Shown: positions 13,901-25,755, counted from the first letter of the stretch. The stretch is DNA of 64,000 nt from Cheilinus undulatus (GCF_018320785.1 NC_054865.1:36022398-36086397); one strand, 5' to 3'. The notes: generated by a model from the sequence alone, not told the origin. Program-made: numbers and translations.

Positions 13901-16900
13901 GCAAGCATGCTGTAGATCACTTGAATCCATCACCGCAAAATAGAAGGAATATGGCACATGTGTAAATCTGCCTAGTTATGCTGTCCTCGCAAACTGAGTG
14001 ACCATGAAAGAAGGACACTTGTGAGAGAGTCCACCAAGACACCTATAACTACTCTGAAGGAGCTACAAGCTTCAGCAGCTGAGATGGGAGAGACACTGCA
14101 TACATCAACTGCTGGCCAGTTCTTCACCAGTCAAAGCCTTATGGGAAAGTGGCAAAGAGAAAGCCAGTGTAGAAAGAAAACTTTCATCAATAAAATGTCA
14201 TTAAATCTGGACTAGAGTTCACTTATTGGCATGTGGGAGACTCCATGGTCAAGTGGAAGAAAGTTTTGTTTGATGAGACCAAAACGGTGTTTTTTTGGCC
14301 ATCAGGCAAGACACTATGTTTGCCTGACACCAAACACTGCACGTCAACACACACACATCATCCCAACTGTGAAGCACAGTGGTTGCAGCGTCATGCTGTT
14401 GGGATGCTTCTTGGAAGCTAGCCCTGGAAGGCCCAAAAGTTACAGAGTAAAATGAATGCAGCAAAATACAGGAAACTCCTGGAGGATAATCAGGCTTGGG
14501 AAGATTTTTTTTCCAGCCAGACAATGACCCAAAGTATACAGCTAAAGATGGTTTAAAGACAACAAGGTGAATGTTCTGGAGTTTAATTTGCATTACCTTG
14601 TAGAATTCTGTTTTCACTTTGACATTAACAAGATTTTTTTTTTGTATTTTTGGTCAGAAAAGCCAAATCATTTTGACATACACACCTTTGAATTTGAAAC
14701 TTTAAATTTGGAAATAAAACAAGTAAATTTTTAGCAAATCAACTAAAACAGCAAACAGAAAAATCACTTATTACAACCATTAAGGACTCTTCTGGAAACA
14801 TAACCCAAGACATTTCAATAATCAATGACTTATTCCGTTCCTTCTACTCCAAGCTTTACACCCTGGACCAAGAAACCTCAGCAGAAGATACAGAAATCTT
14901 TCTGAGGAATGCCTCCCTACCCAGACTAGCTGAAACACAACCAGAATCCCTAGAAACTCCTCTCACCTTAGAAGAAATCACCAAAGCACTCCACCGCATG
15001 CCCAACAACAAATCACCTGGCCCCGACGATTACCCAGCAGAATTTTGTAAACATTTTTGGTCCCTCCTCTCTCCTCTGATCTTCAAAGTAGTCGCTGAAA
15101 TCCACCAAAACTCCACCATACTCCATCATTTGAACTCTGCCTATATCACACTGATCCTTCAACCAAATAAAGATCCCACTCAATGCACCAACTGCCGCCC
15201 CATATCATTGATCAACTCAGACTCAAAAATCATCAGTAAAGCATTATCTATCAGACTTGAATCAGTAATCGCATCTCTGACCAAACCAGTTTAAAGGGAG
15301 GCATTCCTCAGAAAACACAAGAAGACTGTTCAACCTCATCAATCTCCATAAAAACACAGCCTCCTCAAATAGCCCACCATTCATCGTAGCAACCCTTGAT
15401 GCTGAGAAGGCGTTTGACAGGGTAGACTGGTGCTTTCTCTTCTCCTCCCTCAAACATTTTGGTTTCCCACCATATTTCATTACTTGGATCAAAACTCTGT
15501 ACAATACACCCGCTGCATCTGTCATAGCCAACGGACTAATATCAAAACAATTTCAACTACTTAGAGGTACTAGACAAGGATGCCCATTATCTCCACTGCA
15601 CTTTTCACTTTTCATTGAACCCCTGGCAGCTTCCATCCAACAATGTGACCATATTTCAGGCATCCAAACCAAATCATACCACCACAAATTAAGTCTGTAT
15701 GCCAATGACATTTTACTCTACATCACAAACCCTTCAACTTCACTTCCATCAGTCCATAATCTGATCAACAGTTACAGTAAGATATCTGGCTACTCCATCA
15801 ACTGGTCAAAATCCCAGATTCTGCCTATAAACAAACCACAATGGGATGCTGGGGCTGAGGATCCCCTCCTGAAACGAATAAAGATCACTAAATCTATCAC
15901 ATACCCTAGAATCCATATATCATCAAATTTGAATGAACTATTTAAGCTCAATCACATCCCCTTGCTGCAAGAAATAAAAGACAGTCTAGAAAGAAGGAAC
16001 AAATTACCCATATCCTTGATTGGCTGAATCTCGACAGTTAAAATGAAAATTCTCCCACTAATCAACTACCTGTTTGCCATGACCCCAGGCTGGTTCTCCT
16101 CTCTCAACACCGCAGTCACTAGCTTTTACTTGAAAAAACAAAAACTATGAATAAAACTATACACCATCCAAAAACCCAAACAATATGGAGGACTTGGAGC
16201 TCCACATTTTCTTCACTATTTCCTCTCACATCAACTGCAGTACATCAAACAATGGACAGACAACAGCAATCCACCCTGGTTAGATGTAGAAAACAGTTAA
16301 TCGCAAGACCTGGAAATTCATACCCTCCCATTCATAGATAAATCCATCACTACTCATAGCTGCTACAAAAATAACACCACAATCAACACAGTTCTTTCTG
16401 CATGGTGGAAATCCAGATTTACAAAATCCTGACTTCCACAGACCTAACAACATCAATCCCCACAGATAAATGGACCACAGACATCAGCAACATCCCTACA
16501 GATTTCAACTGGTAAACCCTATCTAACAATACCTTCTCTATGTTCGTTAACTCCAAACTCCAACTAACACAATACAAAGTCCTCCACAGAGCACACATGA
16601 CTACTCACAAACTCTTCCAAATGGGCTTCAGCAAAACCAACACATGTTCCCACTGTCCAACCAGAACTGACGACTACTTCATGCACTCTGGATCTGCCCA
16701 TACATCCAAAACTTTTGGTCGGAGGTCATGAGCAGGCTGTCTGAGATCCTCAGCCTCAGCATCCCTCTCTGCCCCTTTGCTGCACTACTTGATGACATCT
16801 CATCATTAACCATTCCAAATCCCCATATACCATTTATATTAATATCACTAACTATTGCAAAGAAAGTCATACTCTTAGACTGGAAAGTCCGAACTAAAAT

Positions 16901-19900
16901 ATCCATAACCCACTGGTTCAGTTTACTCACAGACCACTCAAATCTGGAAAAATTAACAGCCTCCATAAAAAACAATATCCCATCATTTGAGAAAACCTGG
17001 TCCCCCTTTCTGCATTACCTAAAAGAATGATTCCTCTGTGTTCCTATAACTGTTATATATGTGTTTAATAATACCTGAATTTATGAACTGAGATGTGTGT
17101 TGATATATAGAAATTCTCTTTGTTGTATTTATTTATTTACATCTATTTATATTTATGCTTTTGCCCATGCAAGGTCCTTTTTGTCCTTGTTGGTTTCTAT
17201 TTTCATTCCTGTTTCTCCTCCATCTTACCATTACCAATCATTTTTGTGTCCTACTTTTCTTGTTTAAGAGCCATTTGTTTCACAATATGCAGCATGTATT
17301 TTAAGCTTCAAACTACTTGCATTATCGTGCTTGTTTAGTCTTGTCCTGTCTGTCCAAATTTGTCCTATTTGCCCAGTCTTGTCTTGTGTGATCTTCTAGT
17401 CCCATGCTCCAAGTCTCGTCCACTTAGTCTTGTCATGTAATGTCCTGTTCTATTTGTATGTATTTTTTGATCATTTGTTTTTTAAAATTTTATTTATTTT
17501 TGTTATTCTTTATATCTCTTTCTTTTCTTTTGTCTTTTTGTTTTTTTTTCACATGGTAATAGGTATGCATTATATATCATGTCTCCACAATGTACAAACT
17601 TAAAAGCACAAATAAAGGTGTAAAAAAAAAACAAAAAAAAAAACACACCTTTTAATTCAGTTTCTTTAATTCTATTATATCTCTGCATGCGTAAAGTACG
17701 GTAGCAGAAAAGAAAGGGTTAGGGTTAGAGGTATGCTAAACATACCGTCCTGTAGCATGGGCATTGGGGAGCAGCATTTTAAAAGGTGAAGCTGAAATTG
17801 TTTTCATGTTCAGCAAAATGAAGGATATGAATATCCTTTACTTTCTTCATAGGAAGAACTATAAAAGATGTCTCCAGAAATGGTTGAAATGAAGCGTAAA
17901 ACAGATTTGTTGCTGCTAGAAAACACTAAGAATATCTCACTACAAGGCTAAGAGAAAAGCCTTAGCTGTACTGTTCATTGCAAACACTAAAGCTAGCTCA
18001 GCAGCCCTTTGTTTATGTCATCTACCTGTGGAAAGAAATGCAGCTACTGGCAGAAGCATTTAAATACATTTTTTCCCATTAATGCATTATTAAGGTGCAT
18101 GTAAACTCTTTTAATTAGATTATACCTTATTGTTGCTAGTCATGAGATTATCATGTATACATACTCCATGTCTTCTTGGCCTGTTCTGCTTCCTAAACAA
18201 AACATATTTAATCAGGTATTCTCATTTTCTTGTTCTCAACACTACCCTGTAATTAGCTGTGTGCAGGAGTCATCATACAATGAATTATAAAACAGACCTC
18301 CAACAGTATATTGAGCTCAAACATTACTGCCTGGTTTATTGTCCCCCTCCATGCTGCACATTGTGCAGATCTGTGTTCGTAGTAACCTGTGTTGTTACTC
18401 AGGTTAATTACTCAGTCGTAAAAATTGTTTTTGTTTCTGATTGGACGATAGGGACTCAGAGTGATTTCCTGTGGAGAAAATGTAAACATTAGTGACGCTA
18501 TCAGGCTCGGGCTGAAGCCCCTCTTGCTGCTCCCTCGGGTGTGTGTGTTTGCATCAGGACAGTCAGAGAGGTCGTATATTTCCTCTGAGCTGTGGACTGT
18601 GTATGTCAAAAAACTGCGTAGGCTGGCTTTGATCAACTCAGGCGAACATCAAGAGGTCAAACATCAGAATCACTGTTTGTTCCCAGGGATGTCTGACTCT
18701 GTCATCATTGTGTAATTACCCACGTGTGTATGTGTTTTTGTGCTGCACTGTGGGAGAGTTTACCATAGCTACCACTGAGCTGATGTGTTTCTGTCACCAG
18801 TATTTAAAGTGCTGTTCAATGTGCCATTCCGTGTGTAATTTCACTTTTTTTTTTCCTTCCCCCAGAATGCCTTCGTGCAGCTGTCTCTGGCATTTCGGAA
18901 CGACAACTACACTCTGGAGATGCGGCTCAAACAAGCAGAGAGGGAGAGGAACCTGACAGAGGAAGACACAGAGAAAGAGCTAGAGGAGTTCAAAGGAGCT
19001 CTGAAGGTCAGTCCTGGAAAACATCAGCTGTTATGAGATTTACTCAGTAGAAAAAAAGAGCTCTCCCTCTGGCTCTTTAGTGCTCGTTCATCTGCTCTGT
19101 GTTTCCTGGATATGTCCAACAGTAAATATTTATCTGGTCTGACTCCAACCCCAGGTACAATAGGAACATGTATCTTCATATTTCTTGTCCTAAGAGAGTC
19201 ATAGGGAATTGTTTGTTGATGTTTGCAGATGACTGCACCACAGTGGCAGAACCTGGAGCAGCGTGAGGCCTACCAGCGCCTCATAGAGACTCTGGCTGTG
19301 CTGCATCGACTAGCAACACGGCTCTCCAGCAGAGCGGAGATAGTGGGAGCAGTTCGGCAGGTATAGCTACACAAATAAGACAATAAACAGGCAATGACAG
19401 AAAAAAGTCAGTAAAGGATTTTACCTGATGTCTCAGCTGAACTTACTGGCCAAAGCAAACATCAGTTTGAGCGCACATTATAAGCTTTGAATTTTATATG
19501 GAAGAAGTTCTGAAGTACTGAAGAAGTTCAGGAGCCTTGCACCACTGAACGTGGCAGGCAATACACTGGCGCAGAGAGGCGAGTCTGCAGCAGTGAAGTA
19601 GACCGCTTGACGAGGTAATTTGCCACAGGTGCAGGGAATCAGCCTCAGCGCTGTAGAGAGGGGAAAAGGGCGGCCTCAGGAAAAGCAAAGTTAGACAGCA
19701 GCAGCAGGGAATAACCGGAAGTCAGTCTTTCAAAATAAATGAATGTTGCCCAGAATCACCAAGGCTTTAAATACAGCTGTAATGTTCTTCTTCTGGTGGA
19801 GTTTCATCCATGAAAGGGTTTTGAATTCTAAGACCAAGTTTAGTTTTAGCAAAGAGAGCATTAAAAAGTAGCTGTAATGTGTGTTAAGGTGAGTACAGTC

Positions 19901-22900
19901 CAAAAGATGATGGAAGAAGAAGAAAGCAGCCAGATGACTTCAAAGAATGCATTGCACAAAATAGAAGCCTACTTGGAATTCTATTTTTAAATGTACTCAA
20001 AAATGACTAAATTTAGTGTTTCTTTATACATCATAAAAAAATACTGATGTTAATTTAGTAAAGTCAACATGTCTTATTTTGTAGAATGGTTGCATTAGTG
20101 CCCCTACAGGGAGAAACTTTGCAGCTTTGCATCTTGCACAAAATTTCCTTGGAAATCAATAAGCTGATTTCATAGCCCAGATATTTATCCATGCCAGACT
20201 CTATTAACTTCTTCATAGTATAACTTAACTTTTCACAGTACAACCTCTCTCTTGTTATAACGTTTTACACTTTTGGTTACTTAAGAAAGTTACCATATCT
20301 ATGCATATATTTAGTTTTGTGAATGTTACTGACTGACCTTTTATTATGCAACAGGAGAAACGTATGAGCAAGGCCACTGAGGTCATGATGCAGTATGTGG
20401 AAAACCTGAAGAGGACATATGAGAAGGACCATGCAGAGCTAATGGAGTTTAAGAAGCTGGCCAACCAGAACTCAAACCGCTGTTATGGAGGATCTGTAGA
20501 CACAGGAGGTAAGACTGTGACCACTCATCAATCATATACAGGAAGACTCATGGAATGAAACCAAACTTTTACTTTGTATCTGTACTAAAAAGTTCATCAT
20601 GGAGAATAGTTCTGAAATGTATTATCAAGGATGGGGTTTTGGCTAAGCATGAACCTTAAAGATCACTGCTGCTTTGCACTTTAATAAAGTTCTAATACTG
20701 GGCCGCTTTTTAGCAGATATGGAAATGAACTGACTCATTTTTTTTCTGCTTTACTCTGTGTTTTCTATCCATCCCCATTAAGATGATGGTGTTCCAAGGC
20801 CTTCAAGATCGATGTCACTCACTCTTGGAAAGGTAGGCATTGTTTCTGAAGGATGGTTTTAGTGCTAAAACACGGTTTAAAAAAAAGCCTTTAACTTAAC
20901 ATGACCAAAGCTGTTATGATAATTATTGCTGCAGTAATTAGCCGTAAAATAAGTTAGCATTTTAGCACTTTCTGTTCATCATCTTAAAGTCTCTGGGATG
21001 TTTGAGAGACATTCAGCTAGATGTCCAAATAAGTATGGACATCTTAGTCTATGTTAGCATGCTAAGCATTGCTATCAAGTGAAGATGAAGTTAATAAGTG
21101 TGCTAGTGCTATGAAAATGCAACATAATGATGGTACTATAGGCATTGTCAGAAGGTTATTAAGTACCTGTTTGAATATCTATATGCTCTCCAGTTTTTTT
21201 AAACACTTTTGGACATTCTGTGTCCTCTCCAGGCTCTGCCCAGGCGTAGGGTGAGCGTAGCAGTGGTACCAAAGTTTAACCTCCTGAATATCCCAGGTCA
21301 GACCCCAGCCACAGCCGGCCCTGGCCCCAACACAGGACCAAGCACGGGACCAAACGCAGGACCCACAGCTGGTGCTGCTCTTCCTGTCCTGGTATGTCTT
21401 CCTGTCCTGTCAGGAAATAATGGAGGATAACATGCAAAGTATTTAATGAATCACCATTTACCCCAGGACACTAGCATCTGAAAAAGTTCAGTTTGAGGAC
21501 ATGCGGTTTTTGATTTCATATTTTTCTAACCCAGTGTCCCACACTGCTGAAATATACTCACACTGTATGAGATTTATATCCTGCTTCAGGTTATATGAAT
21601 GACAATTACATACGAAGTGCATTTAAGTGCTATGGTAACCTTATAATGTTGATAAAGTATAAAACTGAGATTCTTTTGCTTAGTTTGATCATTTTAGGAT
21701 TATGCAGTTTTATACATACCTTGCTGTTTCGAACAAATTTTGTGTTTTAATCCACTAGATTTATCTGAATAATGAAGTTCTGATTAGGTTGATTCTATGT
21801 AGCTTCTTGTTCTAAGCAAAACCTCATAGCTCTTTGCGGATTTTGTTGTAAGTGGCTCATCCATTTGTCTTTTCATAGTCAATGGTATCAGTCACTATGA
21901 ATCTTTTTATGGAAACTTCACAAATAGGTGGAGGGTGAAATGAATGTGGCAAAATATGGAAAATCTTGAAGGAAAATCTTATTCAGTCTCCAGGCAAACT
22001 AAAGCTTGTAAGAAGATTTATTTTGAGCAAGCCAATGACCCGACGCATTCAGAAAAAGCTAAAGACAACAAGGTTAATGTTCTGGAATGGCCGAGTCAAA
22101 GCCCAGACCTCAATCCAACAGAGAATTTAAGGCTGGACTTGAAAAAGGGCTGTTAATGCAGATCCCTGTGCAACCTGACAGAGCTTGAGAAGTTTTCAAA
22201 GAAGAATGGAGTAAAATTGCAGTGTCTTAATGTGCAAGCCTGATCGACACTCAAACCGGTTAAATTCTTTTTATAGGCACTGTAACCAACTAAAACCTCC
22301 CCACAGGAGCTAAAAAACATAATTCATAAGCACCAATACTCTGTTACTGTCATGAATTTGTTGTTTTGTAACATCAAACCCACGACACCTCTGTATATTC
22401 ACTTACTTTTATTTGAATGTAAGACTTTCAACTCAAAATTAAGATTATTTTTGAATAATTTTTTTGCTACTGTTGCTTTTGTCAATGTGAAAACTGCTTG
22501 TAAGGCTGTATTAAAAATACTCAGCATTTTCCTTTATAGTGTGAAGCAAATGATGCAAAAGGCAGCACTCCAACAGAATCAGAACAACCAGCAGCAGAAA
22601 GGTATGTTTTATGTAGGTTATATGGCTTGTTTCCACACGTCCACAGACATGTATATGAATGCATGTACAGTAGGTATGTGTACCATTGTATGTTTTCCAA
22701 GGTCACGCCTCAGTCCCTGAAACAATGGGCCGAGACAAGCCTGAACCTGCAGTTGTCCTTATCAAATGTTTTTATGCTGCAGTGTGACCTTCATCTTGTT
22801 TGTTTGACCTTCAGGGTGTGTTTTACAGTGCAGAGAAAGCCCCATTTAGGTGAAAATAAGCCTGAATGCATGAAAATAATCAAACCCTGCTGCAGTTGAT

Positions 22901-25085
22901 GGATGTTATTCTGGGTTGTAATCTAAACATTTGTGTAAGAGTTTGACAAAGTCCAGGCACAAGACTCGGATCATATCCTGGTTAAAAAGTGAGCCTAAGT
23001 GGAGATCTTGAGGGTCTGAGCTTTATGTTCTCTGAGGAGATGAGACTACACATAACACCTATGCAAAGAGAAGTGCCTGTTTGCACTAGACTGGCCTGTG
23101 TGTCTTTCAAGTTGCAGGTCTTCATCATGTGACAAGGCCACTGGGTTGTGTTGGTTTTATAACTTCTACTTTGACAATGGTTTTTGTGGAAGGCTGACTG
23201 TACTTTCCCATCTGAAACAATGCAGTGGAAAGAGTGTGTCGGAGCAGGAAAGCGAGCCAGCGAAACCTGCGGTCAACTTAGAGGAGATCAGGGCCGAGAT
23301 CAGAGCTGAGCTGAAGGCAAAGATCGAGGAGGAGGCGTATAATAAAGGGTAAGGTCTTCTCTACAATTATTTAACTACACACAAACACAACACAGACTGT
23401 ATGATGACAGCAGTGATATTGTCAGAAGGATTTATATTCTCTTGTATAAAGTGTTTAGTATAGAGAAACTTTACACACTACAATGACTGAGTCTAATTTG
23501 TTGAAGTTTGTTCTTGCTTGTTTATCCCAACATTTCATTTGCAGCTTCCAAGAGGGACTGAAGCAAAGTAAAGAAATACAGGAAAAGAAACGAGAAGAAG
23601 AAAGTACTATAGAGAAAATGCTGGATATGAAAAACAAGGATGAAGAGAGTGGAAAGAAGATAAAGACGAGCAGGTAAACTGAATCTGCTGATATGAAAGA
23701 AGAAAGAAAAGTGCTGCAGTTTTGTATGTGAAGTTTGGAAGTGTAAGCACAGTTAACACCCCTGAACAGCACAAGAGTACAATGTCACAAATCCTTTTTC
23801 TGTCTTTTCAATCAAAAAGTTTTACCTGACTGCATTAGTTTAAATACACCAAGAAGCTCTTCTATGAAAAGAAATTAAGTTGTAGAAAGGAATAAATGTA
23901 GATTTCCATGATCTTTTTTAAATGTCTGCTTGTGTTATTGTTGTAAAAGAAAACTGGTTTTATATCATTAAAAAAACTGAAGAAAGGACAAGTGTGTACC
24001 TTGGCCCTGACATTGACACGGCACATGTTACAGACAGCAAATCTTGCAGTGACTTTCTATGATCTACCTTTGTTAAGACAATGGCAAAAGAACGCTCTTA
24101 TTGAAGATGAGAGAGTCAGACTTTTAACTAAGTTAATTATATGGCCTTTAACCTTTTTTACGGTGCATTCAGAAAGTATTCAGGCCCCCTTCACAATTTC
24201 ATTTTTCTTAGTTGCAGCTTGATGCTACAATCAAATATCATCATTTTTATTCTCATTAATCTACCCCCCTATCATGACAAAGTGATAACTACAATTTGGA
24301 ATTTTTTATAAAAATAAAAAACTTGAATATCATATTGAATATTTTGCAGAAACATTTGAAATGTATCTAAAATGCCTCCCATTTCTCTCAGTCTGTTATG
24401 AGATGTTTCTTCACCTTGATTAGAGTCCACCTGTGAATGTTTTTTTAGGATGCTACATAAGAAAATTGAAAAATGTGAAGGGGGTCTGAATACTTTTAAA
24501 TGCACTGTAACACCATCTCATCAGCCAAGGTTCAGGGCAGGAGCAAAAAAAACCTGCCAGTCAAGCATATTTTTTCCTACCAGTTGAAATAATGTTGTTT
24601 GGATGGTTGGTGGACTTCTTGTAAATACTGCCGATACTAGCTATTTAGTTAGCCTTGCCCTGCTACCAGCTAGCAGCAGACAACCTGCAGAAGGTGGGCT
24701 TATGTCCCATATAGTAAACAGTGTTGTGTGGTTGCTGGTTCTTGTGGAGCAATATAAAAAGGCTGATCACATTTACATGCCGAATGGAACAGAATTTGGG
24801 ATTCTGGCACTTGGCACCCTGCATATCTGCTATTTAAGGAAACTCTTTTCATGTAAACATATTTCACACCATTAATGATGAAATCATCAGATTGTTACTC
24901 TCTGATGTTCTTATCTCCACAGGAGGATGGAGGAGTTTATCTTTCTTCTTGGTCGAGTTTGTCCCAAGATTCCTGTGAGTCGGCGGCTCCTCTGGATCGC
25001 CCTGACACTGTTTGTGGTGATGTGTCTGATCATCAGTATTTTTACCTTCTTCAGTGACAAATACAACAGACGTGAGGACACGTAA
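4723..25085 (+). CDS. irag1: irag1/mrvi1: inositol trisphosphate receptor-associated PKG substrate (5' end missing)
   Basis: Twenty coding exons read in phase for 842 codons plus stop: 4723-4941, 7794-7900, 7987-8048, 8680-8853, 9111-9188, 9321-9355, 10755-10811, 11250-11711, 11796-11874, 12703-12814, 12975-13005, 18866-19006, 19229-19360, 20355-20508, 20783-20832, 21233-21391, 22540-22601, 23226-23348, 23545-23673, 24923-25085. Family knowledge: IRAG1 sits on the ER with cGMP kinase I beta and the IP3 receptor and limits calcium release in smooth muscle and platelets. Recognised from [13 protein letters not shown], the [11 protein letters not shown] coiled-coil start, [19 protein letters not shown] and [13 protein letters not shown]. 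The N-terminal part is low complexity and the C-terminus is a single membrane anchor. The first exon shown has no start codon of its own, so more exons lie upstream. IRAG2/LRMP is less likely, given these motifs and the lyve1-ampd3 neighbourhood. Confidence 0.93.
4942..7793 (+). other. irag1 intron with a SINE
   Basis: A 2.85-kb intron bounded by GTGAGTG and a TTTTGCTCAG acceptor. Apart from the minus-strand SINE at 6188-6376 it is AT-rich, and no further exon is recognised. Confidence 0.6.
6188..6376 (-). mobile_element. tRNA-derived SINE
   Basis: Read on the minus strand, this is a tRNA-like head with internal pol III boxes followed by an A-rich tail. Box B (GGTTCAAGTCC, 6319 down to 6309) is a perfect match. 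Box A (TGGTCAAGTTGT, 6362 down to 6351) matches the consensus at 11 of 12 positions. The tail ends AATAAATAAATC and a poly-A of 15 or more (poly-T at 6189-6203 on the plus strand). This layout is diagnostic of a tRNA-derived SINE. I cannot name the family. Confidence 0.75.
8680..8853 (+). CDS. irag1: irag1 exon with basic phospho-site-like segment
   Basis: A 58-codon exon, phase 1 to 1. It reads [19 protein letters not shown], then a leucine-rich helical stretch ([19 protein letters not shown]), then [18 protein letters not shown]. The RRGRRST segment fits the basic-Arg-Arg-X-Ser/Thr consensus of cGMP- and cAMP-dependent kinases. IRAG1 is a known PKG substrate, but assigning this site is inference. 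Confidence 0.88.
9552..10468 (-). mobile_element. Tc1/mariner transposon copy (defective), minus orientation
   Basis: The ends are inverted: GGGCCTATAAAAAGTGTTCACC at the left and, on the opposite strand, GTGCCTATTAAAAGTATTCA at the right. On the minus strand the piece with [19 protein letters not shown] (within 10087-10290) is the second helix-turn-helix region of a Tc1-type transposase, preceded by RSGHPHKLS. The rest, visible in fragments, has stops and shifts, so the copy is dead. It sits in the irag1 intron between the exons at 9321 and 10755. Confidence 0.82.
11250..11711 (+). CDS. irag1: irag1 large internal exon (disordered, proline-rich)
   Basis: The longest exon, 154 codons if the acceptor AAG at 11247-11249 is used; the CAG six bases later is an alternative that would drop two residues. 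It contains a [13 protein letters not shown] basic-serine segment and a proline-rich stretch ([11 protein letters not shown]), and ends KLSKLKE before GTGAAG. The content looks disordered, with no catalytic motif. Its phase matches the exon before and the exon after. Confidence 0.85.
13516..14694 (+). mobile_element. Tc1/mariner transposon remnant, plus orientation, truncated by L1
   Basis: It begins CAGTACCTATAAAAAGTATT after a TA, the terminal sequence of the same family as the copy at 9552-10468. The transposase is fragmented on the plus strand: [20 protein letters not shown] at about 14038-14100, a later WxSG-type piece near 14290, and NVLEFN near 14570. A C-run lies at 13600-13613. The right terminal repeat is not visible, because the L1 insertion starts inside or at the edge of this copy. 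Confidence 0.78.
14695..17642 (+). mobile_element. 5'-truncated L1-type LINE insertion, dead
   Basis: An ORF2 piece is open from the left edge to 15296 (KFLANQLK, then [19 protein letters not shown]), then shifts frame. Later RT motifs are readable: [12 protein letters not shown] (motif A, about 15397), [11 protein letters not shown] (motif B, about 15566), and YAND at about 15698 where an active enzyme has YADD, so a catalytic Asp is lost. More stops and shifts follow. The 3' end has AATAAA and an interrupted A-tail at 17611-17642. A 15-bp direct repeat with one mismatch (14680-14694 and 17643-17657) flanks it as target-site duplication. Endonuclease and ORF1 are absent through 5' truncation. 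Confidence 0.85.
18866..20832 (+). CDS. irag1: irag1 coiled-coil core exons
   Basis: Four exons (18866-19006, 19229-19360, 20355-20508, 20783-20832) form the most conserved part. The first holds [19 protein letters not shown] and a long E/R/K helix. The second has [19 protein letters not shown]. The third has [19 protein letters not shown] and the [16 protein letters not shown] helix. The fourth has [10 protein letters not shown]. In mammals this coiled-coil region mediates binding to the type 1 IP3 receptor. Splice sites are canonical and phases agree. Confidence 0.93.
21233..21391 (+). CDS. irag1: irag1 exon with RRRVS site and GP-repeat
   Basis: A 53-codon exon. It begins [19 protein letters not shown], where RRRVS is an ideal basophilic kinase site that is also present in mammalian IRAG1. 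The second half is a tetrapeptide repeat of the form G-P-x-x ([17 protein letters not shown]), encoded by a degenerate 12-bp tandem repeat at about 21333-21376. Disordered linker between the coiled coil and the tail. Confidence 0.9.
21925..22283 (+). mobile_element. Tc1/mariner 3'-half remnant
   Basis: Only the end of a Tc1-type copy remains. [18 protein letters not shown] (about 22073-22129) contains the D-L-N-P-x-E block with the last catalytic Glu of the DDE triad. The copy closes with TTTTTATAGGCACTGTAA, the terminal repeat type of the other two copies in this gene. The 5' half is missing. It lies in an irag1 intron. Confidence 0.75.
24161..24507 (+). mobile_element. Short Tc1/mariner-type MITE with TA duplication
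   Basis: The inverted termini (GTGCATTCAGAAAGTATTCA on the left; TGAATACTTTTAAATGCAC on the right) enclose about 300 bp with no transposase frame. TA dinucleotides flank both ends (24159-24160 and 24508-24509), as expected for Tc1/mariner insertion. It sits in the last irag1 intron. Confidence 0.8.
24923..25085 (+). CDS. irag1: irag1 last coding exon, C-terminal membrane anchor
   Basis: This exon joins in phase (R from AG|G) and reads [17 protein letters not shown], a basic SRR, then a hydrophobic segment of about 22 residues ([21 protein letters not shown]), and ends [14 protein letters not shown] at 25083-25085. The arrangement matches the C-terminal tail anchor by which IRAG proteins sit in the ER/perinuclear membrane. 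A polyadenylation signal AATAAA follows at 25756-25761, giving a 3'UTR of about 0.7 kb. Confidence 0.92.
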
Positions 25086-25755
25086 GCAGAGGATGAGTTT
25101 GTGGGAGGGGCGATGAAGACGTTTGGACTGAAGTGTAAAACCAAGAGTCCCAAGAATACAAAAAAAGATGACATGAGCCCCTCTGTTGGCTTACCAAACA
25201 TCCCACTAAGACTCCCTCAAATCTGTGACCTCGACTCCTGAGTGTCTAGGATGTTTTGGAGGCTTTCTGAAAAACGTTGCCTTTCTCTTGGTCAACAGCA
25301 ATAACATCATTTTGTTGGGTTTGGAAAATTGGCAAATTGTTTGCTACAGTGTGAAAGTTTTTGTGGGACCAACACTTAAATTTGAAAGACACAATAGAAA
25401 AGTGTAAATTTATCTACACTCTAATATAAGAATATAACCTCTCAGGTCCATATGAAGTTTAAGTCTTTAAGAGATTTAAAAATCATATTTAAAGATAAAG
25501 AAAAATGTGTATTTTCTACATGTATTTAAATACTTTGAAATATGAGCACATTCCATGGTAGTTCCTTAAGTGCAATAATTTGCAGTTGATGGTTCTTGTT
25601 TGTGTTGTTTTGGTTTGTGTTTTCAGAGCACTGAGACATTTCCCTTATGTATAAGAGCACTATTAAGATGGATATTTTTTATCTTTGTAGCATATGTGTG
25701 CCTTTTTGTGTTGTTTGTTTTCTGTAGATTTTATGTTCTGACACTCCACCTTTAA

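Larger units (their letters stand above)
13006..18865 (+). other. irag1 5.9-kb intron built from transposon insertions
   Basis: This intron splits the E-K-E-V-E exon from the coiled-coil exon. About 13516-14694 is a Tc1 remnant and about 14695-17642 is an L1 insertion. The remaining flanks (13006-13515 and 17658-18865) show no coding match. The stretch at about 18440-18720 is more GC-rich and repeat-free than its surroundings. Confidence 0.7.

Noticed and set aside
15262..15531. 89-codon minus-strand ORF
   Set aside because: Antisense to the L1 reverse transcriptase; shadow frame.
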